From CAWATZ01 sp963784995 (lineage in GTDB: Bacteria; Planctomycetota; Planctomycetia; Gemmatales; Gemmataceae): a stretch of DNA of 64,000 nt. This document shows, in pieces, positions 46,504 to 55,835 of the stretch. Positions within the stretch are counted from its first letter, which is position 1. Each line of letters begins with the position of its first letter. A program made the position numbers and the translations under genes. The notes under the pieces were generated by a model. It was given only the letters and a program-made list of their open reading frames with translations, searched no databases and was not told the DNA's origin. The stretch covers positions 1 to 64,000 of the forward strand of contig CAWATZ010000002.1 in the NCBI GenBank assembly GCA_963784995.1, read 5' to 3'.

Positions 46504-47402
46504 AAGCCATGTCCTCCACCGCGCCTGCCTGTCCTCCCGAGGATAGCTCGACCTCTCCCGGCAAACCACCCCGGTTCAGCTGGCCCATGCGGATCTTCCT
46601 GGGCTTGCTGCTGTTTGACATGACCTTCCGCAGTTTCTCGATCCTCTACCCCTGGACCAGCTGGGCCAAGGAACTGGAGATGCCGGTCCTGCCCACGCGC
46701 TTTCCCACGGCCGCGGAACGCCAGCGCCTGGCGGAGCAAACCACGCCCGAGGATCCGCAGCCGGTCCGCACCAGGAACCTCCAGACGCTCACGTCGCTGC
46801 GCGACTACCTGGCCCCCTGGCCCACACCCCAGACGCGCCAGCACCTCGATGGCCCTTCCGCCTGGGGCAAGTACGGGCTGACCTGGCTGGCCAGCCGGCT
46901 GGGCCTGTTCGAGCGCGTCATCGGCTTCGACAATCGCTGGTTCATGTTCTCGCCCACGGTGAGCGATGAGAACGCCTTCCCACGGGCCCGTCTGTTCTAC
47001 GCCGACGGCTCGGAGCAGATCGAGCGCATCCACGGCGACCCGATCGATCTCAATGCCTACAGCCACTGGAACGAGGACAAGATCGTCAACTACGAACGAG
47101 TGATCACCCCGGAAGCCGGCCGGGAGGATGAGTGCTTTGGCTGGTGCAACTGGCTGGCGCCGCGCCGCGCCCGCAATGGCAGCGGTTCGCCACTGGTCAA
47201 GGTCCGCCTGTTCATGGTGACCTACCACCTCGCTCCGCCCCGGGTCGATCCGCGTGTCTGGTATGAACGGCAAATGCTGCTGACTCCCGATCACGTACCG
47301 CCCGGCACGACTGGCCCCGACAAAGAATCGAAGTGGCAAACCGACCCCGATTTCTACGAGTTCGACGTGGCCCAGCACAAGGGCCGATCGCTGAAGGACT
47401 GA
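46500..47402 (+). CDS. HTTM-associated membrane protein
   Basis: 300 residues from GTG 46500 (AAGGA site; ATG 46509 is the alternative), overlapping the STAS gene by four bases. One membrane helix (MRIFLGLLLFDMTFRSFSIL) near residues 30-50, then an extracytoplasmic domain with RWFMFSPTVSDENAFPRARL and LFYADGSEQIERIHGD. This looks like the lipase maturation/vitamin-K-carboxylase-associated part that commonly precedes HTTM proteins. The HTTM gene follows after 12 bases. Confidence 0.75.
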   Translation: MKAMSSTAPACPPEDSSTSPGKPPRFSWPMRIFLGLLLFDMTFRSFSILYPWTSWAKELEMPVLPTRFPTAAERQRLAEQTTPEDPQPVRTRNLQTLTSLRDYLAPWPTPQTRQHLDGPSAWGKYGLTWLASRLGLFERVIGFDNRWFMFSPTVSDENAFPRARLFYADGSEQIERIHGDPIDLNAYSHWNEDKIVNYERVITPEAGREDECFGWCNWLAPRRARNGSGSPLVKVRLFMVTYHLAPPRVDPRVWYERQMLLTPDHVPPGTTGPDKESKWQTDPDFYEFDVAQHKGRSLKD

Positions 47403-47414
47403 CGCTCTCCGATC

Positions 47415-48392
47415 ATGGACCATCTCTCCTCTTTGACTGCCTGGCAACGGTTCTGGCACCAACCCGTTCGGGCCGAGCGCCTGGCCCTGATGCGCCTCCT
47501 GCTGGGACTGGCGCTGCTGACCAATCAGCTGTTCCAGTACCTGCCCCAGCTGGAAGTGTTTTACGGCCCGACAGGGGTCGCACCCAAAGGGCTGCACGAG
47601 GCCTGGCAGCTCCAGCAGTGGCGCATCACCGTCCTGCTCTTCTATCACGATGAGCCCTGGGTGGTTCAGCCGCTGTTCGCCCTGTGGGTGGCCGTGACCT
47701 TTTGCTGGCTGGTCGGCTGGCAGACCCGGCTGATGAACAGGCTGGTCTGGTTCCTGACCCTGCTCTTCCTCAACCGCAACACCGTCATCGTCAACGGCGG
47801 CGACGATGCCCTGTCGGCAGGCATCTTCCTGCTGATGCTGTCGCCTTGCGGCCGGGCCCTCTCAATCGATTCCTGGCTGCGGCACCGGCGGGAGAAGACG
47901 TTGGGCCCCGACTTCACGCCCGCCTGGCCCGTGCGTCTGATCCAGATCGAGCTGTGTCTGATCTACACCACCAGTGGGCTGGTGAAACTCAAGGGGACCG
48001 GCCTCTTCCAGGGAACCTGGTGGGACGGGACTTCGGTCCACTACGTCCTCAATTTCCTGAGCATGAGCCGGGTCTCCTACACCCAGTTGCCGCAGCCGCT
48101 CTGGCTGACTGCGGCAATGACCTACCTGTGCGTCTGGTGGGAAGCGCTGTTCCCGCTGCTGGTGCTGTTTCGACGGACGCGCCTCTTTGCCCTGGTGTTC
48201 GGCATCCTGTTTCACCTGGGCATCTGGTTCTCGATCGAGGTGGGCTGGTTCAGCTTCAACATGCTGCCGTTCTACGCGGTCTGGGTGCCGGACCGGTTCT
48301 GGGAGCGCTGCATCCCGGCCCGGCAGGCGCAGCCGGAGCTTGCCCGGCCGGTGCCCGCCCCGGTCCAGATGCAGCTGGCCAGCCGAGAATAA
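47415..48392 (+). CDS. HTTM-domain membrane protein (vitamin K-dependent gamma-carboxylase-like)
   Basis: 325 residues with several membrane helices, including LALMRLLLGLALLTNQLFQY, LFALWVAVTFCWLVGW, NRNTVIVNGGDDALSAGIFL and LFPLLVLFRRTRLFALVFGI. The HTTM pattern N-G-G-D followed by R-x2-Q-x-x-L-C-L-I-Y (here VRLIQIELCLIYTTSGLVKL) is clear. HTTM is related to gamma-carboxylase, but bacterial members have unknown activity. It closes the sigma/anti-sigma/STAS cluster, then a hairpin separates it from the convergent gene. Confidence 0.88.
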   Translation: MDHLSSLTAWQRFWHQPVRAERLALMRLLLGLALLTNQLFQYLPQLEVFYGPTGVAPKGLHEAWQLQQWRITVLLFYHDEPWVVQPLFALWVAVTFCWLVGWQTRLMNRLVWFLTLLFLNRNTVIVNGGDDALSAGIFLLMLSPCGRALSIDSWLRHRREKTLGPDFTPAWPVRLIQIELCLIYTTSGLVKLKGTGLFQGTWWDGTSVHYVLNFLSMSRVSYTQLPQPLWLTAAMTYLCVWWEALFPLLVLFRRTRLFALVFGILFHLGIWFSIEVGWFSFNMLPFYAVWVPDRFWERCIPARQAQPELARPVPAPVQMQLASRE

Positions 48393-48413
48393 TAAGAGCG
48401 ATCAGAAGCAAGG

Positions 48414-48480
48414 GCGAGCGGCGCGGCGTCAGCCCGCCGGTAGATGCCTCCCACCGGCGGGCTGACGCCGCGCCGCTCGC
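48414..48480. terminator. 28-bp perfect hairpin between convergent genes
   Basis: Arms 48414-48441 and 48453-48480 are exact reverse complements around an 11-base loop. It lies between the HTTM stop (48392) and the PmoA-like stop (48509) and could end transcription from both sides. No T-run follows; it may equally be one of the palindromic repeat family. Confidence 0.6.
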
Positions 48481-48508
48481 CATCTCTTCCGTCCGCTCTC
48501 AAACCGGC

Positions 48509-49537
48509 TCACGGCATCTCGGCGAACTGCTTGTAAACCTCGGCCACCTTGCCCTGGGTCGCGTCGCCCTGGTGCAGCAGCACGCCGTAACGCAGCTTGA
48601 GGTGTTCGCCCCTGGCCAGCTTGACCAGTTCCTTCTGGCCCTTGGTGCTGGGGAAACCGGCCTTGCTCCGGCCAAACGGGTTGGCCGCCATCAGGCCGTA
48701 GCCGCGACTGTGCCACGCACTGGGAAAGGGGTTCTTCGGCGAGGCCAGGATGGCGATGCCGACAACGTGATCGCCCACCGGGCCGGAATCGTCGCACCAG
48801 GCGGAGCGCGAGCCCCAGACGCCGGTCTTCTCGCCGATCGTGCCTTCGGCGTTGGTCAGCTTGCCCTTGCCCTTGTCCTCGGTCAGCTCCTGCCGGACCC
48901 GCGCTCCGAACGAGCCCTCCTTGGTATCGCCAAAGGTGATCGGACAGACGCTGGCGTCCAGGTCGATGTCGATGATCAGCAGCTGGGATGGGCCCAGGTT
49001 GACCAGCTGGATGGTCCGAGTCTCGTCCAGGACCTTGACGTCGTCGGCCGTGCGCCACTCGTTGTGAGTGACGACCTTGCCCTGGTTGCCCTTCGTGACC
49101 GGCTTCTCGACCTTGGTGCAGACAATCCGGCCATGCCCAATCCCCTCCGACCAGAAATCCACCCCCTCGACGTTCTTGATCTTTTGTTTCAGGGGAATGC
49201 CCTCGGGAATCACGTCGCCGTGGCAGAACCAGAGCGATTTCTGATGGACGTGGTCGGTGGCCTCGCCCTTGGCGGCCGGCTGCTCCATGGGCCAGGCACG
49301 GGTAACGCAGGTGCCGTCCGGACTGTTCACCGGGAAGAAATAGGGCTTGGCCACCTTGGGACCGAAATGATAGCGGGCCGACAGCCGATCGCCGTGCATG
49401 AAGTCGATCTTGTCGCCCGCCATCGTGATGCTCACCGGCTCGACCTTCGCCGGGTCGGCCTTGTCAGCCGCCAGGACCAGCGGCGAGGCCAGCACCGCTC
49501 CAAACAACACCCATCCCGCCAGACTTTGCCGCGTCAT
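48509..49537 (-). CDS. Secreted PmoA-like (DUF6807) protein
   Basis: 342 residues from ATG 49537 with GGAGGTGG upstream. Signal peptide to about residue 23 (GWVLFGAVLASPLVLAAD). The body has YHFGPKVAKPYFFPVNSPDG, TRAWPME, DHVHQKSLWFCHGDV and PFPSAWHSRGYGLMAANPFG, the DUF6807/PmoA pattern abundant in planctomycete secretomes. Conserved His residues near DHVHQKS may bind ligand or metal. Function unknown; carbohydrate-related roles are often suggested. Confidence 0.85.
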   Translation of the reverse strand: MTRQSLAGWVLFGAVLASPLVLAADKADPAKVEPVSITMAGDKIDFMHGDRLSARYHFGPKVAKPYFFPVNSPDGTCVTRAWPMEQPAAKGEATDHVHQKSLWFCHGDVIPEGIPLKQKIKNVEGVDFWSEGIGHGRIVCTKVEKPVTKGNQGKVVTHNEWRTADDVKVLDETRTIQLVNLGPSQLLIIDIDLDASVCPITFGDTKEGSFGARVRQELTEDKGKGKLTNAEGTIGEKTGVWGSRSAWCDDSGPVGDHVVGIAILASPKNPFPSAWHSRGYGLMAANPFGRSKAGFPSTKGQKELVKLARGEHLKLRYGVLLHQGDATQGKVAEVYKQFAEMP

Positions 49538-49665
49538 GTCCACCACCTCCAGGCACTTTCCCGACCACGTGACACCTGGAGGCAATGTATGGGGTATCTC
49601 CAGGGCGGTCCACGGGCCTGACCCGGCCGCGTTTCTTTTTTCCCTGAATCCGAAGGAGCTTTTTC

Positions 49666-51311
49666 ATGCGTTCGCGTCTGCTCGCATCAAGCACGGCCAG
49701 GATGGCAGTGGCCCTGCTTGTCGGCCTGCTTCTGACCTGCCCACCGGCTCGCTCGGCCGAGGGCCAGGCCAATCCGACCGTTGTGATCCGGCTGGCGTCG
49801 CTGGATCGGCTCATCGACGATGTCCTCTACCTGGCGGAAATGGCCAACAAGGAGGAAGAGGCCAAGCAGCTTCACGCGTTCCTCAAGTCGGCGACCGGCG
49901 GCGAGGAAGGCATTGCCGGCATCGACATGAAACGGCCCATCGCCCTGTACGCCCGCCTGGCCCCAAAGCTGGAGACGAGTTCCTATGCCCTGATGGTGCC
50001 CATTTCGGACGAGAAAGCCTTCCTCGCCCTGCTCGCCCAGTTTGGCCAGCAAGGCGACAAGGGCAAGGATGGCATCTGGAAGGTCGAGCTGCCGAGGGGC
50101 CCCGCACAGGTCTACTACCGCTTTGCCAACAAGCACGTCTACGTGACCGTGGCCCAGAACTCCGAGAACCTGCTCGACTCGCGGTTGCTGGCGCCTGAGG
50201 CGGCCTTCCCCGCCGGGGACAGCAGCACGGCCTCCGCCACCGTCCGTTTCGCCCAGGTCCCCGAGCCGCTGCGCGCCCTGGTGCGCGGCGAGGTGGGCCG
50301 GCGTCTGGGTACGTACAAGCAGGAGAAACTGCCCAACGAGACGGAGTTCCAGGCGAAACTCCGGGCCGGCATCATCGACGAGGCCGCGGCCCAGCTCAAG
50401 AGCCTGCTCAACGAGGGGCAGGATCTGCGGCTTCTGCTCAACGTCAATCGCAAGCAGAATGAGCTGTCCCTCTCACTCGACCTGACCGGCAAGCCGGGCT
50501 CCGCCCTGGCCCGGACGTTCGCCGACCTGGGCAAGCAGACGAGCGTTGGCGCCAGTCTGCTTTCCGCGGACTCGGCCGCCAGCGGCCAGCTGCACGTCGC
50601 TCTGCCCGAGAAGCTGCGCCGGGTCCTGGCGCCCACCCTGGACGAGGGCTACCAGGCCGTCCTGGGCCGGATCGACAACCCGACCCTGAAGGACGTCGTC
50701 GAGATCCTGCTCAAGGGCATCGACCCCACGCTCAAGCAGGCCGAGGTCGATGCGGCCCTGGACCTGCGCGGCCCCGGCAAGAACGGCAAGTACACCGCGA
50801 TCCTGGGAGTGAAAGTCAAGGACGGGGCCGGCCTGGAGACGGCGCTCAAGAACGCCGTCAAGGAGGTCCCGGAGGGGGCCCGTCGGGCGCTGACCCTGGA
50901 CGCGGCGAAGGCTGGTGGGATCAACGTCCACAAGATCGTACCGGAGAGGACGGACGAGGGCTTCCAGGCCGCCTTCGGGGACAGCCCCATCTGGTTCGCG
51001 GTGCGCGACAATGCTCTCGTGATCGCTGCCGGTAACGAGGCCCTGGCGTCGCTGAAGGAAGTCCTGGCCGCCAAACCGAAGGAGGGCAAGATCGTGCGGC
51101 TGGAAACGTCCCTGCTGCGCGTGGCCCCGCTGCTGCGCGCGAGAACAAGACGGTACTCCCGGCCGCGAAACAGGCGTTCAAGGACAAGGACAGCGACCGG
51201 GTCCGGCTGGTGATCGAAGGCGGCAAGGGGCTGCAGCTGCGAGCCACCGTGAAGGGAGAGGTGATCCGGTTCGTGGCGCTGGCCGAGGAGCTGAAGAAGA
51301 AGGGACAATAG
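49666..51311 (+). CDS. Secreted hypothetical protein, one frameshift near the end
   Basis: About 548 residues. A signal peptide (ARMAVALLVGLLLTCPPARSA) precedes a mixed alpha/beta chain with paired repeats, for example VIRLASLDRLIDDVLYLAEM and the later KLRRVLAPTLDEGYQAVLG. Near 51137 the frame breaks; the natural end reads NKTVLPAAKQAFKDKDSDRV and stops at 51311 with EELKKKGQ. I recognise the style of planctomycete secreted unknowns but no domain. Confidence 0.7.
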
Positions 51312-51326
51312 TTCGCTGCGCTCCCG

Positions 51327-51523
51327 AATCCTCAATCCTCACGAAGAGGAGAAAGAGTAAGATGAAGATTTAGATTAGGAAGAGGATGAAGAGAAAGAGC
51401 AAGAGCAAGAGTAGGACGCCCTGGGGCTGACCTTCTTACTCTTACTCGTAATCCTGCTCTTAATCCTCTTCCTAATCTAAATCTTCATCTTACTCTTTCT
51501 CCTCTTCGTGAGGATTGAGGATT
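51327..51523. repeat. Purine/pyrimidine inverted repeat, copy 1 (61-bp stem)
   Basis: Arms 51327-51387 and 51463-51523 are exact reverse complements; one arm is almost pure purine (GAAGAGGAGAAAGAG), the other pyrimidine. The apex contains GAGTAGGACGCCCTGGGG, nearly the same as in copy 2. The right arm provides the last codons of the permease-MntR gene (stop at 51490). Confidence 0.95.
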
Positions 51524-52797
51524 TGCGAGTGGAGCGAGGGTGGAATGTCCCTGCCGTGCGGGTCGGTGGCCGGCTGCCGCAGCTGGGCGGCCAGCTCGCT
51601 CTGGAAGTCGGGGCCGAGGAAATGCTCCATCCGCGCGGCCGGCTCGTGCAGGTGGTCGCGCGGCAAATCGAGGTTCTCTTCCAGGTACGCCTCCCACAGC
51701 CGATGCGCCCGCACCAGGGAGCGCGCCAGTTCCCGGCCTTGCTCCGTCAGGGTCACCTGGCCATCGGCAGTCCGTCGCACCTGACCATACCAGCGCAGCA
51801 CTGGCAGGACCAGCCAGGTGCCGACGCCGCCTGCCGTCTGGCTGATCTCGCGCACCGGCAGCAGAACCGGTTGGCCGGCCTGTTCCTCCTTGCGGTAGAG
51901 GTCCGCCAGCAGGTCCTCGCCGACGATGCGGAAACGCAGCCGGGCGTTGCGGATCACCTTGCTCAGCAGGCCGTGCCGGGGAGCAAACAGCACCGCCAGC
52001 AGGAACTGTCCCCCGGCTGCCAGCGTCATCATGCCCGCCAGGCTGGTCGACTGACCGAAGACATAACCAAGGACGGCCGAGAGGGCTCCGACCACGGCCG
52101 CCCACGTCAGCATCCAGCCCAGCCGGTCGGTCAGCAACTGGGCCGTGGCCGCCGGCACGATCAGCATGGCCACGACCAGGATGGAGCCGACCGCGTCAAA
52201 GGCCGACACCGTGACCCCCGCCACCATCGCCATCAGCAGGTAATGCACCAGCGTGGCGTTGATGCCCATCGCCTTTGCCACGGCTGGGTCGAACGAGACG
52301 ATCTTCAGCTCCTTCCAGAACAGCACAATGAAGCCCAGCGTCAGCAGCAGGGCCAGACTCAGCGTCGATAGTGCCCGGGGCACTTCGACGCCGAAGAGAG
52401 GAACCGTGTGGATCGAAACAAGCTCAATCGCTCCGTAGAGAACACAGCTCGCGTCCAGATCAACCCTTTTGGCGTCGCTGTTCTCCAGCAGCACCACCCC
52501 AAGGGCAAAGAGGGCCGTGTACACCACGCCAAGGCTTGAGTCCTCGGCGATGCCTGCTTTGTGGAGCAATTCAGTCAGAAAGACCATGATCACTCCCACG
52601 ATCATGCCGCCCAGCAGGATCGGCATTCCAGTCACCTGACCTGCCAGCAAGTAGGCGAGAACGATGCCCGGCAGCACCGAGTGACTGATCGCATCGCCGA
52701 CCAGGCTCATCCGGCGCAGCACCAGGTAAGACCCGAGCAAGGCACAGGAGACATTGCACAGAATGCCAATCAGGATGGTCCAGAAGGCGATGTGCAT
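51490..52797 (-). CDS. Mn/Zn ABC transporter permease fused to a DtxR/MntR-type C-terminal domain
   Basis: 435 residues from ATG 52797. Residues 1-290 are an MntC/ZnuB-like permease with about eight helices (LLGSYLVLRRMSLVGDAISH, FDAVGSILVVAMLIVPAATA). After a linker the last 110 residues resemble the wing and metal-binding/dimerisation part of DtxR-family repressors: VTLTEQGRELARSLVRAHRL, WEAYLEENLDLPRDHLHEPA. The recognition helix part appears short. Such a fusion could sense metal on the cytoplasmic side of the transporter, a hypothesis. It overlaps the previous permease gene by 28 bases. Confidence 0.88.
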   Translation of the reverse strand: MHIAFWTILIGILCNVSCALLGSYLVLRRMSLVGDAISHSVLPGIVLAYLLAGQVTGMPILLGGMIVGVIMVFLTELLHKAGIAEDSSLGVVYTALFALGVVLLENSDAKRVDLDASCVLYGAIELVSIHTVPLFGVEVPRALSTLSLALLLTLGFIVLFWKELKIVSFDPAVAKAMGINATLVHYLLMAMVAGVTVSAFDAVGSILVVAMLIVPAATAQLLTDRLGWMLTWAAVVGALSAVLGYVFGQSTSLAGMMTLAAGGQFLLAVLFAPRHGLLSKVIRNARLRFRIVGEDLLADLYRKEEQAGQPVLLPVREISQTAGGVGTWLVLPVLRWYGQVRRTADGQVTLTEQGRELARSLVRAHRLWEAYLEENLDLPRDHLHEPAARMEHFLGPDFQSELAAQLRQPATDPHGRDIPPSLHSQILNPHEEEKE

Positions 52798-53657
52798 TTT
52801 GGTCTCCAGAAACTCCACAGCCAGGGGGCCAGCAACCCCCGGCGTGGTGCCAGCAGCGCCGACACCAGGAAAAAGGTCGTGCCACACAGGACAATGATCG
52901 GCCCCGCGGGCAGGGAGCTGAATCTGGCGCTGAGCAACGCTCCGCAGCTGCCCGTCAGAGCGCCCAGCAACGCCGAGAGGACCAGCAACACGCCCAGCCG
53001 ATCGGTCCAGAAGCGGGCAGTGACCCCGGGCAGGATCAGCAGGGCGGCGATCATGACCACGCCGACGGGCGGCAGGCCGATGACCACGGTGAGCGCCAGC
53101 AGCAGCATCAGCAGCAGGTCCAGCCGCAGCACCGGCCAGCCCTGGGTGCTGGCGAAGTCGGGATCAAAGGCGATCAGTTTCAGCTCCTTGTAGCACAGCA
53201 GCAGGGTCAGCAGACAGAACAGGGCGGTGCCGGCGATCAGATACACGTCCTCGGCGATCATTTGCGAAGTCTTGCCCAGCAGATAGGAGTCCAGCCCCGC
53301 CTTGCTGCCGGATGCCACGCTGTTCTGTACGTACTTGCTCAGGACGATGCCGGCCCCGAAGAAGACGCTCAGCACCAGACCGATGGCCGCATCCTCCTTG
53401 ATCCTTGTCCAGCGCCGCAGACCAGAGATAATCAGGACTCCCAGGATGCCGCTGAGCAGGGCGCCGACCAGCAAGGCAAAGAAGCTGCGCTGGCCGACCA
53501 CCAGGAACGCCAGGCAGACCCCAGGCAGGGCAGCGTGGGCCAGGGCGTCCCCGGTCAGGGCCCGGCGGCGCAGCACCGCGAAGCTCCCGACCGGACCGGC
53601 ACAAGCCCCCAACAAGCTAACGCCGATCAGCACCACGGCGGTGTTGTACGCGATCAT
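52770..53657 (-). CDS. Mn/Zn ABC transporter permease
   Basis: 295 residues from ATG 53657 with GGAGCGAG. Eight or nine helices, including LLGACAGPVGSFAVLRRRAL, LAHAALPGVCLAFLVV and VGVVMIAALLILPGVTARFW, the classic ABC-3 permease pattern with the RRRALTGDALAHAALPG cytoplasmic coupling loop. It pairs with the downstream permease to form the membrane channel. Unlike that one it has no regulatory tail. The ATPase gene ends 215 bases upstream; a long inverted repeat fills the gap. Confidence 0.92.
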   Translation of the reverse strand: MIAYNTAVVLIGVSLLGACAGPVGSFAVLRRRALTGDALAHAALPGVCLAFLVVGQRSFFALLVGALLSGILGVLIISGLRRWTRIKEDAAIGLVLSVFFGAGIVLSKYVQNSVASGSKAGLDSYLLGKTSQMIAEDVYLIAGTALFCLLTLLLCYKELKLIAFDPDFASTQGWPVLRLDLLLMLLLALTVVIGLPPVGVVMIAALLILPGVTARFWTDRLGVLLVLSALLGALTGSCGALLSARFSSLPAGPIIVLCGTTFFLVSALLAPRRGLLAPWLWSFWRPKCTSPSGPS

Positions 53658-53689
53658 GGCTCGCTCCGCTCGCAAATCCGAAATCCGAA

Positions 53690-53842
53690 GAGAAAGAGTA
53701 AGATGAAGAGGAAGAGTAGGAAGAGGAGTAAGAGAAAGAGCAAGAGTAAGAGTAGGACGCCCTGGGCCTGACTTTCTTACTCTTACTCTTCATCCTGCTC
53801 TTAATCCTCTTCCTACTCTTCCTCTTCATCTTACTCTTTCTC
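53690..53842. repeat. Purine/pyrimidine inverted repeat, copy 2 (38-bp stem)
   Basis: Arms 53690-53727 and 53805-53842 are exact reverse complements with imperfect extension on both sides. The apex GAGTAGGACGCCCTGGGC and the arms match copy 1 (51327-51523) closely. It lies inside the transporter operon, between the ATPase and first permease genes. Confidence 0.93.
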
Positions 53843-53872
53843 TTCTTCGTGAAGATTGAAGATTTGTCGCGA

Positions 53873-54647
53873 TCATGCCGTGCGCTCCCGGGCGCGGACC
53901 GCCTCGGCCGCCGCCTCCAGCAGGTCCAGCCGGCCACCATAGGTTTTGCGCAGCAGGTCCTCGGTGAAGACGCTCTCGACCGCGCCGCTGGCCACCAGCC
54001 GGGTGTTGATCAGGATCACCTGATCGAAGTAACGCGGCACCGTGCGCAGGTCGTGGTGGACCGCGATCACCGTCTTGCCCTGGTCGCGCAGCTCTTGCAG
54101 CAGGGTGAAGATGGTGCGCTCCGTCGCCGCATCGACGCCGGCCATTGGCTCATCCATGAAATAGAGGTCGGCGCTGCGCCAGGGCCCGGGCCAGGAAGGT
54201 CCGCTGCTGCTGACCGCCCGACAGCTGGCCGATCTGCCGGCCCTCCAGCCCGCTCAGGCCGACGTGTTTGAGGCACTCCCGCGCCCACTCCTTTTCCCGG
54301 TGTCCCGGCCTGCGGAACCAGCCCAAGCGGCCGTAGGTGCCCATCAGCACCACGTCCAGCACGCTCACGGGGAAATCCCAATCGACGCTCTCGCGCTGCG
54401 GCACGTAGCCGATCCGGTTCCGCACCCGGCTGACCTTCTCGCCGAAGACCGTGATCGCCCCGCTGGCCGCCGGCACCAGGCCCAGGATCGCCTTGATCAG
54501 CGTACTCTTGCCGGCCCCGTTGGGACCGACGATGCCCACCAGGCGCGGCCCCTGCACTTGCAGGTCGATGTCCCACAGCACCGGCCGGGAGTGGTAGGCG
54601 ACCGTCAGATCGTGAACGTCGAGGAGGGGAGACATTGCAGAGTTCAT
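53873..54647 (-). CDS. Mn/Zn ABC transporter ATPase, one frameshift
   Basis: About 258 residues from ATG 54647; an internal ATG (MSPLL) is possible. Walker A GPNGAGKST, Q-loop YVPQRESVDWDFP, signature LSGGQQQR and Walker B DLYFMDEPMAG are all present, with switch histidine VHHDL. Reading stops early at 54150 because one base is missing near 54172 in CAGCGCCGACC; the remainder is intact to RARERTA before 53873. The start overlaps the binding-protein stop by four bases. Confidence 0.92.
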
Positions 54648-55582
54648 CGCAGCGCCTTGACGATGGTATCGACGTTGTGCCGGACCATGCCGGGGTACGT
54701 TCCCTCCGGCTTGCCTTCCTCGCCCATGGCGTCGGAGTACAGCTCGCCGCCGATCACAACCTTGTGGCCGCGGGCGGCACAGCCCTCGATCAGGCTCCTG
54801 ACGTTGCGCTCCGAAACGCTGGTCTCGACAAACACCGCCTTGATCTTGCGCTGACAGAGGAACTCGACCAGCTCGTTGACGTGCTTGACCGCCGCCTCGT
54901 TCTCCGTGCTGATCCCCTGGATGCCGCGCACCTCGATGTCGTAGGCCCGGCCAAAGTAGCGGAAGGCATCGTGAGCCGTCACCAGCACGCGCTGCTCCTT
55001 CGGGATGCTCGCGATCTGCTGCTTCGCATAGTCATGCAGTTCCGCCAGTTCCTTCTGGTACTTCTCGGCCCGCTCCCGGTACAGGGACGCATGCAGCGGA
55101 TCGAACTTGACCAGCTCGTCGCGGACCACGCCGACGGCCTGGCTCCACAGCGACACGTCAAACCACAGGTGCGGGTCGTGGGCGCCCTGCTCCGTTTCCA
55201 GGATATTCTTCCTGTCGATGGCCCCGGTGACAGCGCAGGTCGGTTTGGTCCGTCCCAGGCGCTCGAAGACGTCGCCCATCTTGCCTTCCAGGTGGGTGCC
55301 CGAATAGAAGATCAGATCGGCGTTGCTGAGCATGCGAACGTCCGCCGTGGAGGCCTTGTACAGATGCGGATCAACCCCCGCGCCGATCAGCTGCGTGACC
55401 GCGACCTGCTCACCACCGACGTTGCGCACCAGGTCGGCCACCATGCCCGTGGTCGCCGCGATCCTGATCGGATACCGGTCCCGCTTCGGCTCGGTGCCGT
55501 TGCACCCGGCCAGAAGCAACACAACCAGCGCCCAGCCGACCGGACACTGCCATCCGCGATTTCTGTCCACCTTTGGCCTCAT
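54644..55582 (-). CDS. Mn/Zn-binding lipoprotein of the ABC transporter (TroA/MntA-type)
   Basis: 312 residues. Lipoprotein signal ALVVLLLAGC, then the cluster 9 binding-protein pattern: IGAGVDPHLYKAST (first His), AHDPHLWFDVSLW (second His), VTAHDAFRYFGRAYD and a conserved Glu-Asp region near GGELYSDAMG. These residues coordinate Mn2+ or Zn2+. It is the first gene of the four-gene operon. An AT-rich palindromic site TTAGCTAA lies just upstream and may be a metal-repressor operator. Confidence 0.92.
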   Translation of the reverse strand: MRPKVDRNRGWQCPVGWALVVLLLAGCNGTEPKRDRYPIRIAATTGMVADLVRNVGGEQVAVTQLIGAGVDPHLYKASTADVRMLSNADLIFYSGTHLEGKMGDVFERLGRTKPTCAVTGAIDRKNILETEQGAHDPHLWFDVSLWSQAVGVVRDELVKFDPLHASLYRERAEKYQKELAELHDYAKQQIASIPKEQRVLVTAHDAFRYFGRAYDIEVRGIQGISTENEAAVKHVNELVEFLCQRKIKAVFVETSVSERNVRSLIEGCAARGHKVVIGGELYSDAMGEEGKPEGTYPGMVRHNVDTIVKALR

Positions 55583-55609
55583 CTCAAGAACTCCCGCGAA
55601 TCTCCTTGC

Positions 55610-55623
55610 TTAGTCTTAGCTAA
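55610..55623 (-). promoter_or_regulatory. Possible DtxR/MntR-type operator
   Basis: TTAGTCTTAGCTAA, with the perfect 8-bp palindrome TTAGCTAA at 55616-55623, lies 28-41 bases upstream of the metal-binding lipoprotein start. TTAG/CTAA half-sites are typical of DtxR-family operators. The surroundings are AT-rich compared with the window. No repressor gene with its own full HTH is seen nearby. Confidence 0.4.
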
Positions 55624-55657
55624 TATCGGATCATAGGTCAAGCGAATTCAAGTGCCG

Positions 55658-55798
55658 ATGAAGGAATCTCCCACAATGACCGCGACGGAACTGTTGCAGT
55701 TCCTGGACTTACGACCGCTTCCTCTGGAGGGAGGGTATTACCGGCAGAGGTTGTACCCGGCGTTCGCGGGCTGGATCGAGCGGCTGACGCGGGAATGA
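55658..55798 (+). pseudogene. Remnant of a DUF985-type cupin
   Basis: 46 codons from ATG 55658: TATELLQFLDLRPLPLEGGY, then YRQR, after which the similarity ends and a stop follows. DUF985 cupins begin with this L-x-L-x-P-h-P-E-G-G-Y-Y-R pattern and normally run about 140-170 residues. The rest of the cupin is missing, so this is a truncated relic, possibly cut by the adjoining toxin-antitoxin insertion. Confidence 0.55.
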
Positions 55799-55835
55799 TC
55801 CCGGCGAGACGTGATTGCAATTCGCGAGAAACCCG

